DNA of 64,000 bases from NCBI GenBank assembly GCA_036541255.1, contig JAZHDD010000023.1, positions 186,001-250,000 of the forward strand. The letters are read 5' to 3'. The position numbers and the translations under genes are program-made. Within the stretch, counting starts at the first letter, position 1, and the number at the start of each line of letters is the position of its first letter. Below the pieces are notes generated by a model. The model was not told the DNA's origin and did no database searches. It worked only from the letters and a program-made list of their open reading frames with translations. The stretch comes from Paucidesulfovibrio sp036541255 (GTDB lineage Bacteria > Desulfobacterota > Desulfovibrionia > Desulfovibrionales > Desulfovibrionaceae). Below, piece after piece: positions 52,273 to 60,869 of this stretch.

Positions 52273-54399
52273 TCAATACGAGGCAAGCTCGTCCTCTTCC
52301 AGAGAGATGACGTCCTCGGGGCGGGTAGTTCCCTGTTGTCCCCTTGCCAAGCCGGCAGGGCGTTCCCTATCGGGCAGTGATGCGGGGCGGGGCGAAGAAG
52401 CCACGAACCTGCGCGGTGCTTCGGTCTCAAAGGCAAACCCGCTGAGAAGCTCCCGCAGGGTGGCTGCCTGGGCCGAGAGCTGTTCCGCTGCCGAGGCTGT
52501 TTGCTCCGCGCTGGCCGTATTCTGCTGCGTGACCTGCTCCACCTGTCCCAGGCCCATGTTCACCTGGGCCACGCCTTCAGCCTGCTCATTGGACGCGGCA
52601 GCAATTTCAGCCACCAAGTCAGCGGCCTTGCCCACGTTGTCCAAAATGCCCTCCAGGGACGTAGCGGTCTGCTCGGCGATTTCACCGCCGTTGCGCACAC
52701 GGGCGCACGAGCCTTCGATCAGTTCAGCGGTTTCACGCGCGGCACGGGCGCTGCGCCCGGCCAGATTGCGGACTTCTTCGGCCACAACGGCAAAGCCCTT
52801 GCCGTGATGCCCGGCCCGAGCCGCCTCCACAGCCGCGTTCAAGGCCAACAAATTGGTCTGGAAGGCGATCTCGTCGATGACCTTGATGATCTTGCTGATG
52901 GCCTGGCTGGATTGATCGATTTCGGACATGGCTTCGGTCATGCGCTTCATGTATTCGGAACCCTCGCGTGCGGCACCCCGCGCCTGGGAGGCCAATTGAT
53001 TGGCCTGGGCCGCATTCTCGGCGTTGGCCTTGGTCTGCGAACCGATCTCCGTCATGCTGCTGGTGATCTCTTCCAAGGAGGACGCCTGCTCCGTGGCCCC
53101 TTGGGACAGGGACTGGCTGGAATCCGAGACTTCTCCGGAACCGGCGGCGATCTGCGTGGCCGCTTCATTGATCTGGCCAAGCAGATGCCGAAGATTGAGC
53201 GTCATGCCATGCAGCGACTTGCCCAGTTGGTCGCGCTCCGAAGCCAGCTCCGCTTCCCGGGTCAAATCGCCTCCGGCAATGGCCGTCGCCAGATCAACCT
53301 TGACGCGCTGGGCCTCGACCGTACGCAACAGGCTGCGAGCCAGATCGCCCACCTCGTCACCACGCTGCAGCAACCCCTGGTCGGTCTCGGAGTTCAGATC
53401 GCCCTGGGCAACGGCTTCCAAGCCATGAACGGCCGCCCCGATACCCTGCGCCACACTGCGGATCAACAGCCAAGCCAAAAGACAACCCACGACCAGGGCG
53501 GCGACAAAGCCGCCAAGCATGAAGGCGAGGGCCGAAGCCTGCACCTGCTTGGTCTGCTCGGACTTGGCCAGAACCACGCTGTCCACCGCGGCCTCGGCAG
53601 CCTCGGCCTCGGCGATCATGGCCGTGTCCAAAGCAGCAAGTTCCTGCATGGCCTGGACCGTACCAAGGAAGTTGTTGTGGTACTTGGTGTTTTCCACATC
53701 CGCATCCAGGGCCAGCTTACGCAGGGCCGGATCGTTGATGCGCCCGGCCAGGGAGCTCAGTTTGTCATGCGTAGCGCCGACGGCCTTGGCCACCTTGTCC
53801 AGATATTCCTGTTGCAGACGAATAATGTAGTTCTTTTCGTGGCGCCGCGCCTGAAGATGCTCGACAACCGCGTCCACGGCGTCGCGGGCCATCACGGCAA
53901 CCATAGGACCGGCCGGACCTCCGGCAGACTCGATGGAAAGCTTGGTCAGGCCGCTGCGCAAGTCCTTGGCGTTCTTGATCGTGGCTCTGGCCGCAAGGAC
54001 CATCTGCCAATCGATCTCGGCGCGGGCCTTGTCCTTGGTCACATATTCATCGAATATTTTGCGGTAGGATTCGACATGGCCCAAGGCAACATCGATAAGT
54101 TCAGCTTCCTTTCCGGAAGCCAGTTCGCGCATGGTCTTCAATTCGCCGGCCACGGTGTCGAACATCTCGTGGTTCTGGGCCACGAGTTCTTCATTCTGAC
54201 TGGCAATAAATTGCCGGGTCAAGACCCGCGCCGTTTCAATGCGCTTGATCAGGCCGTTGGCGCTAATGGCAGTGCCCACCGCCTTTTCTATCCGGGCCAT
54301 CCCCAGATATCCGACAATTCCTACTCCGAGAACAAATACAAGAAGAGTGGCGAACCCGGCGCCGATCTTCACTCCCAGCTTGGCCTTTCTGAACAACAT
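52273..54399 (-). CDS. Methyl-accepting chemotaxis protein with HBM-like sensor domain
   Basis: This 708-residue chemoreceptor has a first membrane helix (GFATLLVFVLGVGIVGYLG), a periplasmic helical sensor domain of about 250 residues with the HBM-type motif ARRHEKNYIIRLQQ, and a second helix (AFMLGGFVAALVVGCLLAWLLI). HAMP and the signalling hairpin follow (NLLALNAAVEAARAGHHGKG). HBM domains in other species bind organic acids. No CheR-binding pentapeptide is seen at the C-terminus. The ATG at 54399 follows GGAGG. Confidence 0.93.
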   Translation of the reverse strand: MLFRKAKLGVKIGAGFATLLVFVLGVGIVGYLGMARIEKAVGTAISANGLIKRIETARVLTRQFIASQNEELVAQNHEMFDTVAGELKTMRELASGKEAELIDVALGHVESYRKIFDEYVTKDKARAEIDWQMVLAARATIKNAKDLRSGLTKLSIESAGGPAGPMVAVMARDAVDAVVEHLQARRHEKNYIIRLQQEYLDKVAKAVGATHDKLSSLAGRINDPALRKLALDADVENTKYHNNFLGTVQAMQELAALDTAMIAEAEAAEAAVDSVVLAKSEQTKQVQASALAFMLGGFVAALVVGCLLAWLLIRSVAQGIGAAVHGLEAVAQGDLNSETDQGLLQRGDEVGDLARSLLRTVEAQRVKVDLATAIAGGDLTREAELASERDQLGKSLHGMTLNLRHLLGQINEAATQIAAGSGEVSDSSQSLSQGATEQASSLEEITSSMTEIGSQTKANAENAAQANQLASQARGAAREGSEYMKRMTEAMSEIDQSSQAISKIIKVIDEIAFQTNLLALNAAVEAARAGHHGKGFAVVAEEVRNLAGRSARAARETAELIEGSCARVRNGGEIAEQTATSLEGILDNVGKAADLVAEIAAASNEQAEGVAQVNMGLGQVEQVTQQNTASAEQTASAAEQLSAQAATLRELLSGFAFETEAPRRFVASSPRPASLPDRERPAGLARGQQGTTRPEDVISLEEDELASY

Positions 54400-54902
54400 G
54401 AGCACCTCCGATCCTGCTTGAATCGACGTATTCGTCGATTTGTGGTCAGGCCGAGGCTTCACGCTCCTCCCTAAAACATGTCAATCCATGCACGCCACTC
54501 TCCTCAAAAAAGCTTCCGCCATGGCCCTCGTGACCATTTCCCGCGCTGCCCAGGCGCGGGAGGAGAAAGGCAACGTGCGTCGTCATGCGGGTCCGGACGC
54601 GGCGATCTGTGCCACAAAAGAACCCTTGCCCACCATCACGTCCCAAATCAATCCATGCACGGTTCCCTTGCCGGAGCTGTGCATCAGAGACCGCCCCGAC
54701 CGTTCGGGGCAGGACCTCCGCCCGCCGGCCGCCATCACCCGAATGGCAGCAGGCGAATGATTTCATTCCGCGGTAACCCCCGCATCCCTGTTGCCCGGCA
54801 CCATGACCGGACAACCGCCCCCTGGGAAAACACCTTCAGGAACACTGGTCGCTTTTTCTATAAACAACGGCCAGTTGCAATTCAAGAACACCGGTAAGCC
54901 GA
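54400..54902. promoter_or_regulatory. Region between cheA and the chemoreceptor with 14-bp direct repeat
   Basis: About 500 bases without a gene. The 14-bp sequence TCAATCCATGCACG occurs twice, at 54481-54494 and 54648-54661, 167 bases apart, and is a plausible regulator-binding pair upstream of the chemoreceptor. A short stem GCCCCGA-CCGT-TCGGGGC (54693-54710) lies nearby. No promoter or riboswitch could be assigned with confidence. Confidence 0.45.
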
Positions 54903-57494
54903 TCAAGCCTCCAAGATTTCCCGCACACCCCTGCTTTCGGCCATGGCAATCAGCGACCCCACATCGAGGATCAGGCTCACCTCGCCGTTGCCCAGGATGG
55001 TGCAACCGGACAGTCCTCGCGCGTCGCCGAGATAGCTCGGAAGCCCCTTGATCACGGTCTGATGTTGTCCGAGAATCTCGTCACAGAAAATGCAGACCTG
55101 CTTATTGCCCGAATCCACAATGACCAGGATGCCTTTTTCCAGTTCCTCCACATCCGCCACGGACCGGTACAACTCATGCAAACGAACCACAGGGATCATC
55201 TCGTCGCGCACCTTGACGACCTCCTGGCCGTCCATGGTTACGGTGATCTGGCGCGACTCGGGCCGGAAGGACTCCCGGATGGAAAGCAGCGGCAGCGTGT
55301 ATTGCGACGTGCCCACGCGGATGAGCATGCCTTCGATGATGGCCAGAGTCAGCGGGATGCGCAGCAGGACAGTGGCGCCATTGCCGGGCCGGCTTTCCAC
55401 ATCCACCCGGCCCTTGAGCTTTTCCAGATTGCGGCGCACCACGTCCATGCCCACGCCTCGTCCGGACACGTCCGTAATTTTTTCCGCCGTGGAAAAGCCC
55501 GGCTCAAAGATCATCTTGAAGACTTCGGAATCGGGCAGCGTACTGCCGTCCCCCTGGATCAGGCCATTGCCGATGGCCTTGGCCAGAATCCGTTCGCGTG
55601 AAAGACCGCGGCCATCGTCCCGGATGGCGATCAGCACTTCTCCGCCTTCATGGCGGGCCTCGATGGTCACGATGCCGGTCTCGCTCTTGCCCGCGGCCAG
55701 CCGCTCGTCCGGCGGCTCCAGGCCATGGTCCACGCTGTTGCGAATGATGTGCACCAAAGGATCGGCAATCTGCTCGATGACCGTCTTGTCGACCTCGGTC
55801 TCCTCGCCCACCAGTTCCAATCGGACTTTTTTGCCCGCTTTGGTGGAAAGATCGTGCACCAGCCGAATCATCTTGCGGAAGGTACGCGAGAGCGGAATCA
55901 TGCGCACCTGCATGGCCACGTCCTGCAAATCCGCGATGATGCGGCGCAGGTTATGGGCGGAACGCTCGAAACCTTCCAGGCTGTGCCCTTGCAGGTCGGG
56001 ATGCCGGGTCGTCATGCTTTCGGCAATGACCAGCTCGCCAACCAGGTTGATAAGCACGTCCAGCTTGTCCAAATCCACGCGGATATCCCGCCGCTCCACC
56101 TTTTTGGCAGTGCTGGATTGGCCGTTGTCTTCGCCCGCGTCCTTGGCTTTGGCCCTGGGCCGGGCCTTGGGGGCCTTGGGTGAACCGCTTTCCGCGCCAG
56201 GCAGCAGCCCGGCCAGTTCGGAAAGGATCTCTTGTACACCCTCTCCGCTGAGCTTTTCGCCGCCGGAAACCTCGGCAAGGCCGACACGCAGCACATCCAG
56301 GCCTTTCATGAGGGAAGCGCGGTCGCGCTCGCGGCGCGGCGCAGTGCCCGTCTTGAAATGGTCGAGCACTGTCTCCATGGTATGGCTGACCCGCTCTAGG
56401 GGTTTGAAGCCCAGCAGGCCGCAGTTCCCCTTGAAGCTGTGGATCAGACGGAACGCTTCGTTCAGCGCATCCTCGGCCTTGTCCGGCTCGTCAAAAACCT
56501 CGCACAAAGCCTGCTCGGCTCCGTCCAGGGTCTCATCCGCCTCGGTGGCGAACTGCTCGACCATCTCCTCGGTCACGGGGAGCTGGAGGTCTTCTATAAA
56601 GCCGGACATCCCTTCATCTTCCGGCAGAGACGGCGCCGCATCAAGCAGGAAATCGGGAACGCTTTCCGGAACGGATTCGACAACGGGCGCGGGCGCGCTA
56701 GCCTTAGCCGGATCGTTGGCGCTGGCTTCCAGGGTCAGCTGCTCGCGATCCAGCGGCGTGATACGGTCCATGGGCAGGCCAACGGCCAGCTCAATGGTGT
56801 CCGGCCCAATGATCGAGGAATAAAGCACCTCGTACCAAAGCGGCCCGTCCGGCAGGCCCTCGCCCAAATCCTGGACGCTGGCTTCCAGGTGGGCTTCCAG
56901 GATTTCTCCCGTGCTGGTGAGCCGCTTGATCAGCGAAATGGGGCTTTCCCCTTTTTGCTCGGCCAGCTCGGCCAGATCGTACTTGAGCATGAAAATATAT
57001 TCATGGTTCTTGGGAATATTCAGCAGCGTGAGCGGGGTGATCTCAAAAGCGGTCATGCGCCCGCTGCGAGTGGTCACGGACACGTCCTCACTCTTTTGCC
57101 CGCCAGGCACATGCCCCTCCAGCAGATCGCTGAGGCGTTGGTGCTCTTCGGAAATGTCCATGTCGTTGCTGGAATCGACATTTTCCAACAATTCACTGAG
57201 CTTGTCCACGCCGGCAAGCAGGGCCTCAATGATCTCGTCGGTAATGGGCACCACGCCCGAACGCAGCGAGGAGAGCAGCGTTTCCATGACGTGCGCCAAC
57301 TGGCTGATGCTGCTCAGCTGCAAGAATCCCGCGCCCCCCTTGATGGAATGCGCGGCCCTGAATATCTTGTCTATCAGCGCGGGATCGGGGTTCTGCTTCT
57401 GACTCCCGAGCTGCAGGAAATCGTCTTCAATGTTTTCGAGATGCTCTTGCGCCTCTACAACAAATTCTTCGACGATGGACGGATCATTTTCCAT
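54903..57494 (-). CDS. cheA: Chemotaxis histidine kinase CheA with two HPt domains
   Basis: This 863-residue kinase has a first HPt domain with His49 (AAHSIKGGAGFLQL), a second HPt with His352 (IHSFKGNCGLLGF), dimerisation and ATPase domains (N-box IIRNSVDHG at 583-591; SGRGVGMDVV at 677-686) and a C-terminal CheW-like regulatory domain (~715-855). Residues 380-470 are a Lys/Ala/Pro-rich linker. The two HPt domains may phosphorylate different receivers. It is directly upstream of the chemoreceptor. Confidence 0.94.
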   Translation of the reverse strand: MENDPSIVEEFVVEAQEHLENIEDDFLQLGSQKQNPDPALIDKIFRAAHSIKGGAGFLQLSSISQLAHVMETLLSSLRSGVVPITDEIIEALLAGVDKLSELLENVDSSNDMDISEEHQRLSDLLEGHVPGGQKSEDVSVTTRSGRMTAFEITPLTLLNIPKNHEYIFMLKYDLAELAEQKGESPISLIKRLTSTGEILEAHLEASVQDLGEGLPDGPLWYEVLYSSIIGPDTIELAVGLPMDRITPLDREQLTLEASANDPAKASAPAPVVESVPESVPDFLLDAAPSLPEDEGMSGFIEDLQLPVTEEMVEQFATEADETLDGAEQALCEVFDEPDKAEDALNEAFRLIHSFKGNCGLLGFKPLERVSHTMETVLDHFKTGTAPRRERDRASLMKGLDVLRVGLAEVSGGEKLSGEGVQEILSELAGLLPGAESGSPKAPKARPRAKAKDAGEDNGQSSTAKKVERRDIRVDLDKLDVLINLVGELVIAESMTTRHPDLQGHSLEGFERSAHNLRRIIADLQDVAMQVRMIPLSRTFRKMIRLVHDLSTKAGKKVRLELVGEETEVDKTVIEQIADPLVHIIRNSVDHGLEPPDERLAAGKSETGIVTIEARHEGGEVLIAIRDDGRGLSRERILAKAIGNGLIQGDGSTLPDSEVFKMIFEPGFSTAEKITDVSGRGVGMDVVRRNLEKLKGRVDVESRPGNGATVLLRIPLTLAIIEGMLIRVGTSQYTLPLLSIRESFRPESRQITVTMDGQEVVKVRDEMIPVVRLHELYRSVADVEELEKGILVIVDSGNKQVCIFCDEILGQHQTVIKGLPSYLGDARGLSGCTILGNGEVSLILDVGSLIAMAESRGVREILEA

Positions 57495-57507
57495 GCCTCA
57501 ACCCCTC

Positions 57508-58233
57508 CTAGATGACACTGTAAATTCGGCTCAGGCGCGTCAAATGAAACATGTCCCGGATATCGTCGCTGGCGTTGACCACTTCGAGCACCGGGTCTTT
57601 TTCTTTCTTGCCGACCATGTTGGCGAAAACCACAAAAATGGACAGGGCCACCGAGTCCACGTTCACGACATGGGCCAGATCGAACCGGAAGCGCGTCTGC
57701 CCCTGGTCCAGGAGTCCGACCAACAGCGCCCGGAACGTCTCGGCGACCGATGAAGAAAGATCGCTGGTGGGCGTTATCCTGATCAGCCCATCTTCTTCAA
57801 TCGTCTCAAATCCAGTATCTTTTTTGATGGTCATATATGCTGTTACCTCTCTTCCCTCGTCTGCGAATTCAAGCTGGTCCGCATAGGCATTGACCATAGG
57901 CAGACCTCTGCTCCGTTCCTGATTGGGGTCCTCGGTCAGCCGAAGGTCAAGCCCCTCATGATCGAATCCCTCGCCCTGGTCTCGGACCTGTGCCTTGAAG
58001 CGCATCGGAGCCAATTCCTCCACCAGGACGGTAACCAACTTGGATTGCTCGTTGCCGTTGCCGTGCTCCACGGCGTTATTCACCAATTCCCGCAGGATCA
58101 AACCCAAGCCAGGAGCCCGCTCCACCCCTTTGGATCGGACGAATTCCTTGACCTCGTCCATGACCTGGTCCACCAAACGGATGTCCGAAGGCATTTCCAG
58201 CCTGATTGTTTTCTCGCTGCGCTCAATATGCAT
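57508..58233 (-). CDS. RsbW-like anti-sigma kinase fused to STAS domain
   Basis: This 241-residue protein has an N-terminal HATPase_c_2 domain of the anti-sigma type (LILRELVNNAVEHGNG; GFDHEGLDLRL) and a C-terminal STAS-like domain (FDLAHVVNVDSVALSIFVVF). In the partner-switching systems I know, kinase and antagonist are separate proteins; here they are fused. The ATG at 58233 has GAGGACGAC upstream; an earlier ATG at 58296 has no ribosome binding site. It lies 13 bases before cheA. Confidence 0.84.
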   Translation of the reverse strand: MHIERSEKTIRLEMPSDIRLVDQVMDEVKEFVRSKGVERAPGLGLILRELVNNAVEHGNGNEQSKLVTVLVEELAPMRFKAQVRDQGEGFDHEGLDLRLTEDPNQERSRGLPMVNAYADQLEFADEGREVTAYMTIKKDTGFETIEEDGLIRITPTSDLSSSVAETFRALLVGLLDQGQTRFRFDLAHVVNVDSVALSIFVVFANMVGKKEKDPVLEVVNASDDIRDMFHLTRLSRIYSVI

Positions 58234-58577
58234 GTCGTCCTCATTCTCCAAAAACTTCACATCACAAGGCTGAAATTCCAGGACGCTGACACTCATGCCG
58301 CATATCGTACGCATCTCCCGAGGACATGACGCGGCAAACCACAAAAGAGAAACAGCACGGTCGTCCTCCGCAAGATGGGTGCCAATCTTCGCCGGATTGC
58401 GCGAAGCGCACCCGCAACTTCGCCAAACATCACGCGGAACGCATCTATGGAAAAGAATACGGTGTTTTTTCGGAAAAGGGAACCGCATTATTCCTTTGCG
58501 CGATACGCGCGATTTGCCTTCGCGCCAAACCGTCAGGCCACGACACGGCGGCAAGAACGAATACCTGCCCGCAAGCC
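58234..58577. other. Intergenic region before the RsbW-STAS gene
   Basis: About 340 bases without a recognised gene. The RsbW-STAS frame stays open through much of it, but no start has a good ribosome binding site. A possible leftward promoter element (AAGGAATAATGCGG) lies near 58490. Nothing else stands out. Confidence 0.35.
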
Positions 58578-60656
58578 TTATTCCGCGAGCCCATGATGGC
58601 GCAGCCTACTGTAGAGGGTGCTTCGGCTGATGCCCAACAGCCTTGCCGTATGCGCCTTGTTCCAGTGAGCCTGCTCCAAGGCGTCCAGCAGCGCCTGACG
58701 ATCCCTGGACGCGGAACCATTCGGCCTGCCACCGTCCTTCCGGGCCGAATACAGCGTGTCGCCGAGGTGCTGCGGCAGGATCATCCCTCCCGGACAATAC
58801 GTACAGGCTCGCTCCACGACCTCCTTCAATTCGCGCACATTGCCGGGCCATGCGTAATCCTGCATGATATCAATGGCGCGTCCGCTAACGCCCTGCAACG
58901 GCTTTCCAAACCCGTCAGCATAGCGACGCATGAAATGCGCTGCCAGGCGCGGCACATCCTCCAGGCGATCGCGCAACGGAGGCATGGACACGCGCATGAC
59001 GCTGATCCGAAGATAAAAATCATCCAGGAATTCCTGTCGCCTTATCCTTTCTTCAATGTCGGCGCCAACGGAAACCGCCAAGCGCACGTCTGGTTGCCGA
59101 GGTTTTCCTTCTCCCCCCCCGCCCCGTTCAATGTTCTCCATCATGTCCAGCATCCGCTTCTGAACGGTGAGGGGCATGCTTTCAATGTTGGCAAGAAACA
59201 ACGTTCCTCCCTGCGCCGTAGCCAAATTCCCCGGACACTCGCCGCAACCGAACAGCCTTTCCTCCAGCGCCTCCGGGGCTGCGGCGCAATCCACCCGGAT
59301 CAGGGGGCGTGCGCTTCGCAGGCTGCGCTGATGCAGCGCCTCGGCCGCCACGGCTCTCCCCGTGCCCCGTTCGCCCAAAAAAAGGACCGTGGAATCAACC
59401 GGGGCCAACTGCTCAATGCGTTCGTAAACCCGCTGCATGGCGGCGCTCGCACCCATCAGACCGGCAAGCCCCTGACGCTCGGAAAGACGCCTCTCCAGAC
59501 GGGCCAGACGGGAAATGTCACTCACCGAGGCCACCGCGCCCATGCTGCGCCCCGCTTCATCCAACAGGGGCGACGTATTCACCAGGGCCACGCGCACCAC
59601 GTTGCCGGGCCCGGGCAGCTCCACACGATGCTCGCGCACAGGATTGCCGCTGCGCAACGTATGCCGCAAGAGGTCCCTGCAGACGCAGGCCAAGGGGGAG
59701 GCGACATTTTCCAGGCTGGAGCCAGGTCCCCGGCAATCGCCTCCGGCTTCCATCAGCAGTTCGCAACCCGCCTCATTGGCCTGCATGACCGCCAGTGCAC
59801 CGTCCACCGTAAAGATCGCCTCGGGAATGCTGCGAAACACCGCCTCAAGACCCCGCCGGGCCATGGCCCGACCGCGCATGGCTTCGTTGCGCTCCTGCTC
59901 GGTCCGGCGCGCTTCCGTGACATCCTTGGAAAACACGGCCAGCAGCCTGGACGCCCCTTGCCGCGAAGGGGCCGGGTAGACGTGGGTGGCGTACACCCGT
60001 CCATCCCGCTCATCCTCGAACTCCACGGGAAGTCCGGTGCTCAGGGCCTGTGCAAACCAAGCCGCGCGACGGCTGAGCAACTCCTTGTCCAGAATAAGAT
60101 TGTTGAGATTTTTGCCGGGCAGGTCTTCCAAACGAAGATTAAAGCGTTCGGCCATGGTCCTGTTGCCCGCCAGGATGCGCCCCTGGTCGTCGACAAGGAC
60201 AGCGGTCTCGGTAATGGCGTTGAGCAGCGCGCTGATATTCTCCTCGCGTTCCATAAGCTGGCGCTCCAGGCGCACCTGACGTTGCAGCAGGCGACCATAT
60301 TCCAAGGCGCGCAGCACGACCTGAAGCAGTTCCTCGCGTTCGATGGGTTTGAAGACATAATCGAAAGCGCCCAGGCGCACGGCCTGCGCCGCCGTGTCCA
60401 CCGAGGGCTGGCCCGTGATCATGACCACGGGCAAAAGCGGATGCCGCTCCCGCACGGCCTCCAGCAACGCAATGCCGTTGCGGCCCTCCAGCAGCACGTC
60501 CGTGAGCACGAGATCAATGCTGCCCCGCTCCAGCACGGCAAGGGCGGAGTCGCAGCAGTGGGCCTCGGCCACATCATGGCCTTCGCTGCGCAACGCAAAA
60601 CCGAAAGCCATGCGAATCCCTGGTTCGCCATCAACGATCAAGATGCGTGCCTGCAA
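58578..60656 (-). CDS. Sigma54-activator-like regulator with degenerate AAA+ domain
   Basis: This 692-residue protein has a receiver (Asp53 in LVLTDVLLEG; lysine in DYVFKPIE), two PAS-like regions (residues 140-250 and 270-390), an AAA+ domain and a Fis-type HTH (HTARLLGISRSTLYSRLRHH). The AAA+ domain is altered: Walker A reads GERGTGRAV with Arg in place of Lys, Walker B reads TLFLANIE where DE is usual, and the GAFTGA loop is missing, with a shortened LFGCGECPGNLATAQGG segment. It probably does not activate sigma54. The start is TTG with AGGGGGG upstream. Confidence 0.88.
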   Translation of the reverse strand: MQARILIVDGEPGIRMAFGFALRSEGHDVAEAHCCDSALAVLERGSIDLVLTDVLLEGRNGIALLEAVRERHPLLPVVMITGQPSVDTAAQAVRLGAFDYVFKPIEREELLQVVLRALEYGRLLQRQVRLERQLMEREENISALLNAITETAVLVDDQGRILAGNRTMAERFNLRLEDLPGKNLNNLILDKELLSRRAAWFAQALSTGLPVEFEDERDGRVYATHVYPAPSRQGASRLLAVFSKDVTEARRTEQERNEAMRGRAMARRGLEAVFRSIPEAIFTVDGALAVMQANEAGCELLMEAGGDCRGPGSSLENVASPLACVCRDLLRHTLRSGNPVREHRVELPGPGNVVRVALVNTSPLLDEAGRSMGAVASVSDISRLARLERRLSERQGLAGLMGASAAMQRVYERIEQLAPVDSTVLFLGERGTGRAVAAEALHQRSLRSARPLIRVDCAAAPEALEERLFGCGECPGNLATAQGGTLFLANIESMPLTVQKRMLDMMENIERGGGGEGKPRQPDVRLAVSVGADIEERIRRQEFLDDFYLRISVMRVSMPPLRDRLEDVPRLAAHFMRRYADGFGKPLQGVSGRAIDIMQDYAWPGNVRELKEVVERACTYCPGGMILPQHLGDTLYSARKDGGRPNGSASRDRQALLDALEQAHWNKAHTARLLGISRSTLYSRLRHHGLAE

Positions 60657-60869
60657 GCGTTTCCCCCCTGCCAAGCTGGAATTCAAGACGAATTCTCTAT
60701 GGAACTACTTTTTTCAACACTCCCAGCTTTGTCCCTTTTCCAGGCAATTGGCACAATCCTACACCATTTCACAGCAGGGTGGAAGATGGAGAGAAAGAAA
60801 TCATCGAAGTTGCAAGCCGCAAACCCTTCGGGTAGGTGATGGCTTCCATCAAACAAACAAGGCCTCCTC

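Noticed and set aside
54463..54902. Cyclic-di-GMP riboswitch in the chemoreceptor leader
   Set aside because: The conserved GEMM core sequences were not found on either strand.
58326..60839. Long open frame antisense to the regulator
   Set aside because: Same reason: antisense shadow of a GC-rich gene with no recognisable motifs.
60687..60869. Sigma54-like TTGGCACAATCCTACA between the regulator and ppnN
   Set aside because: The -12 element is absent.
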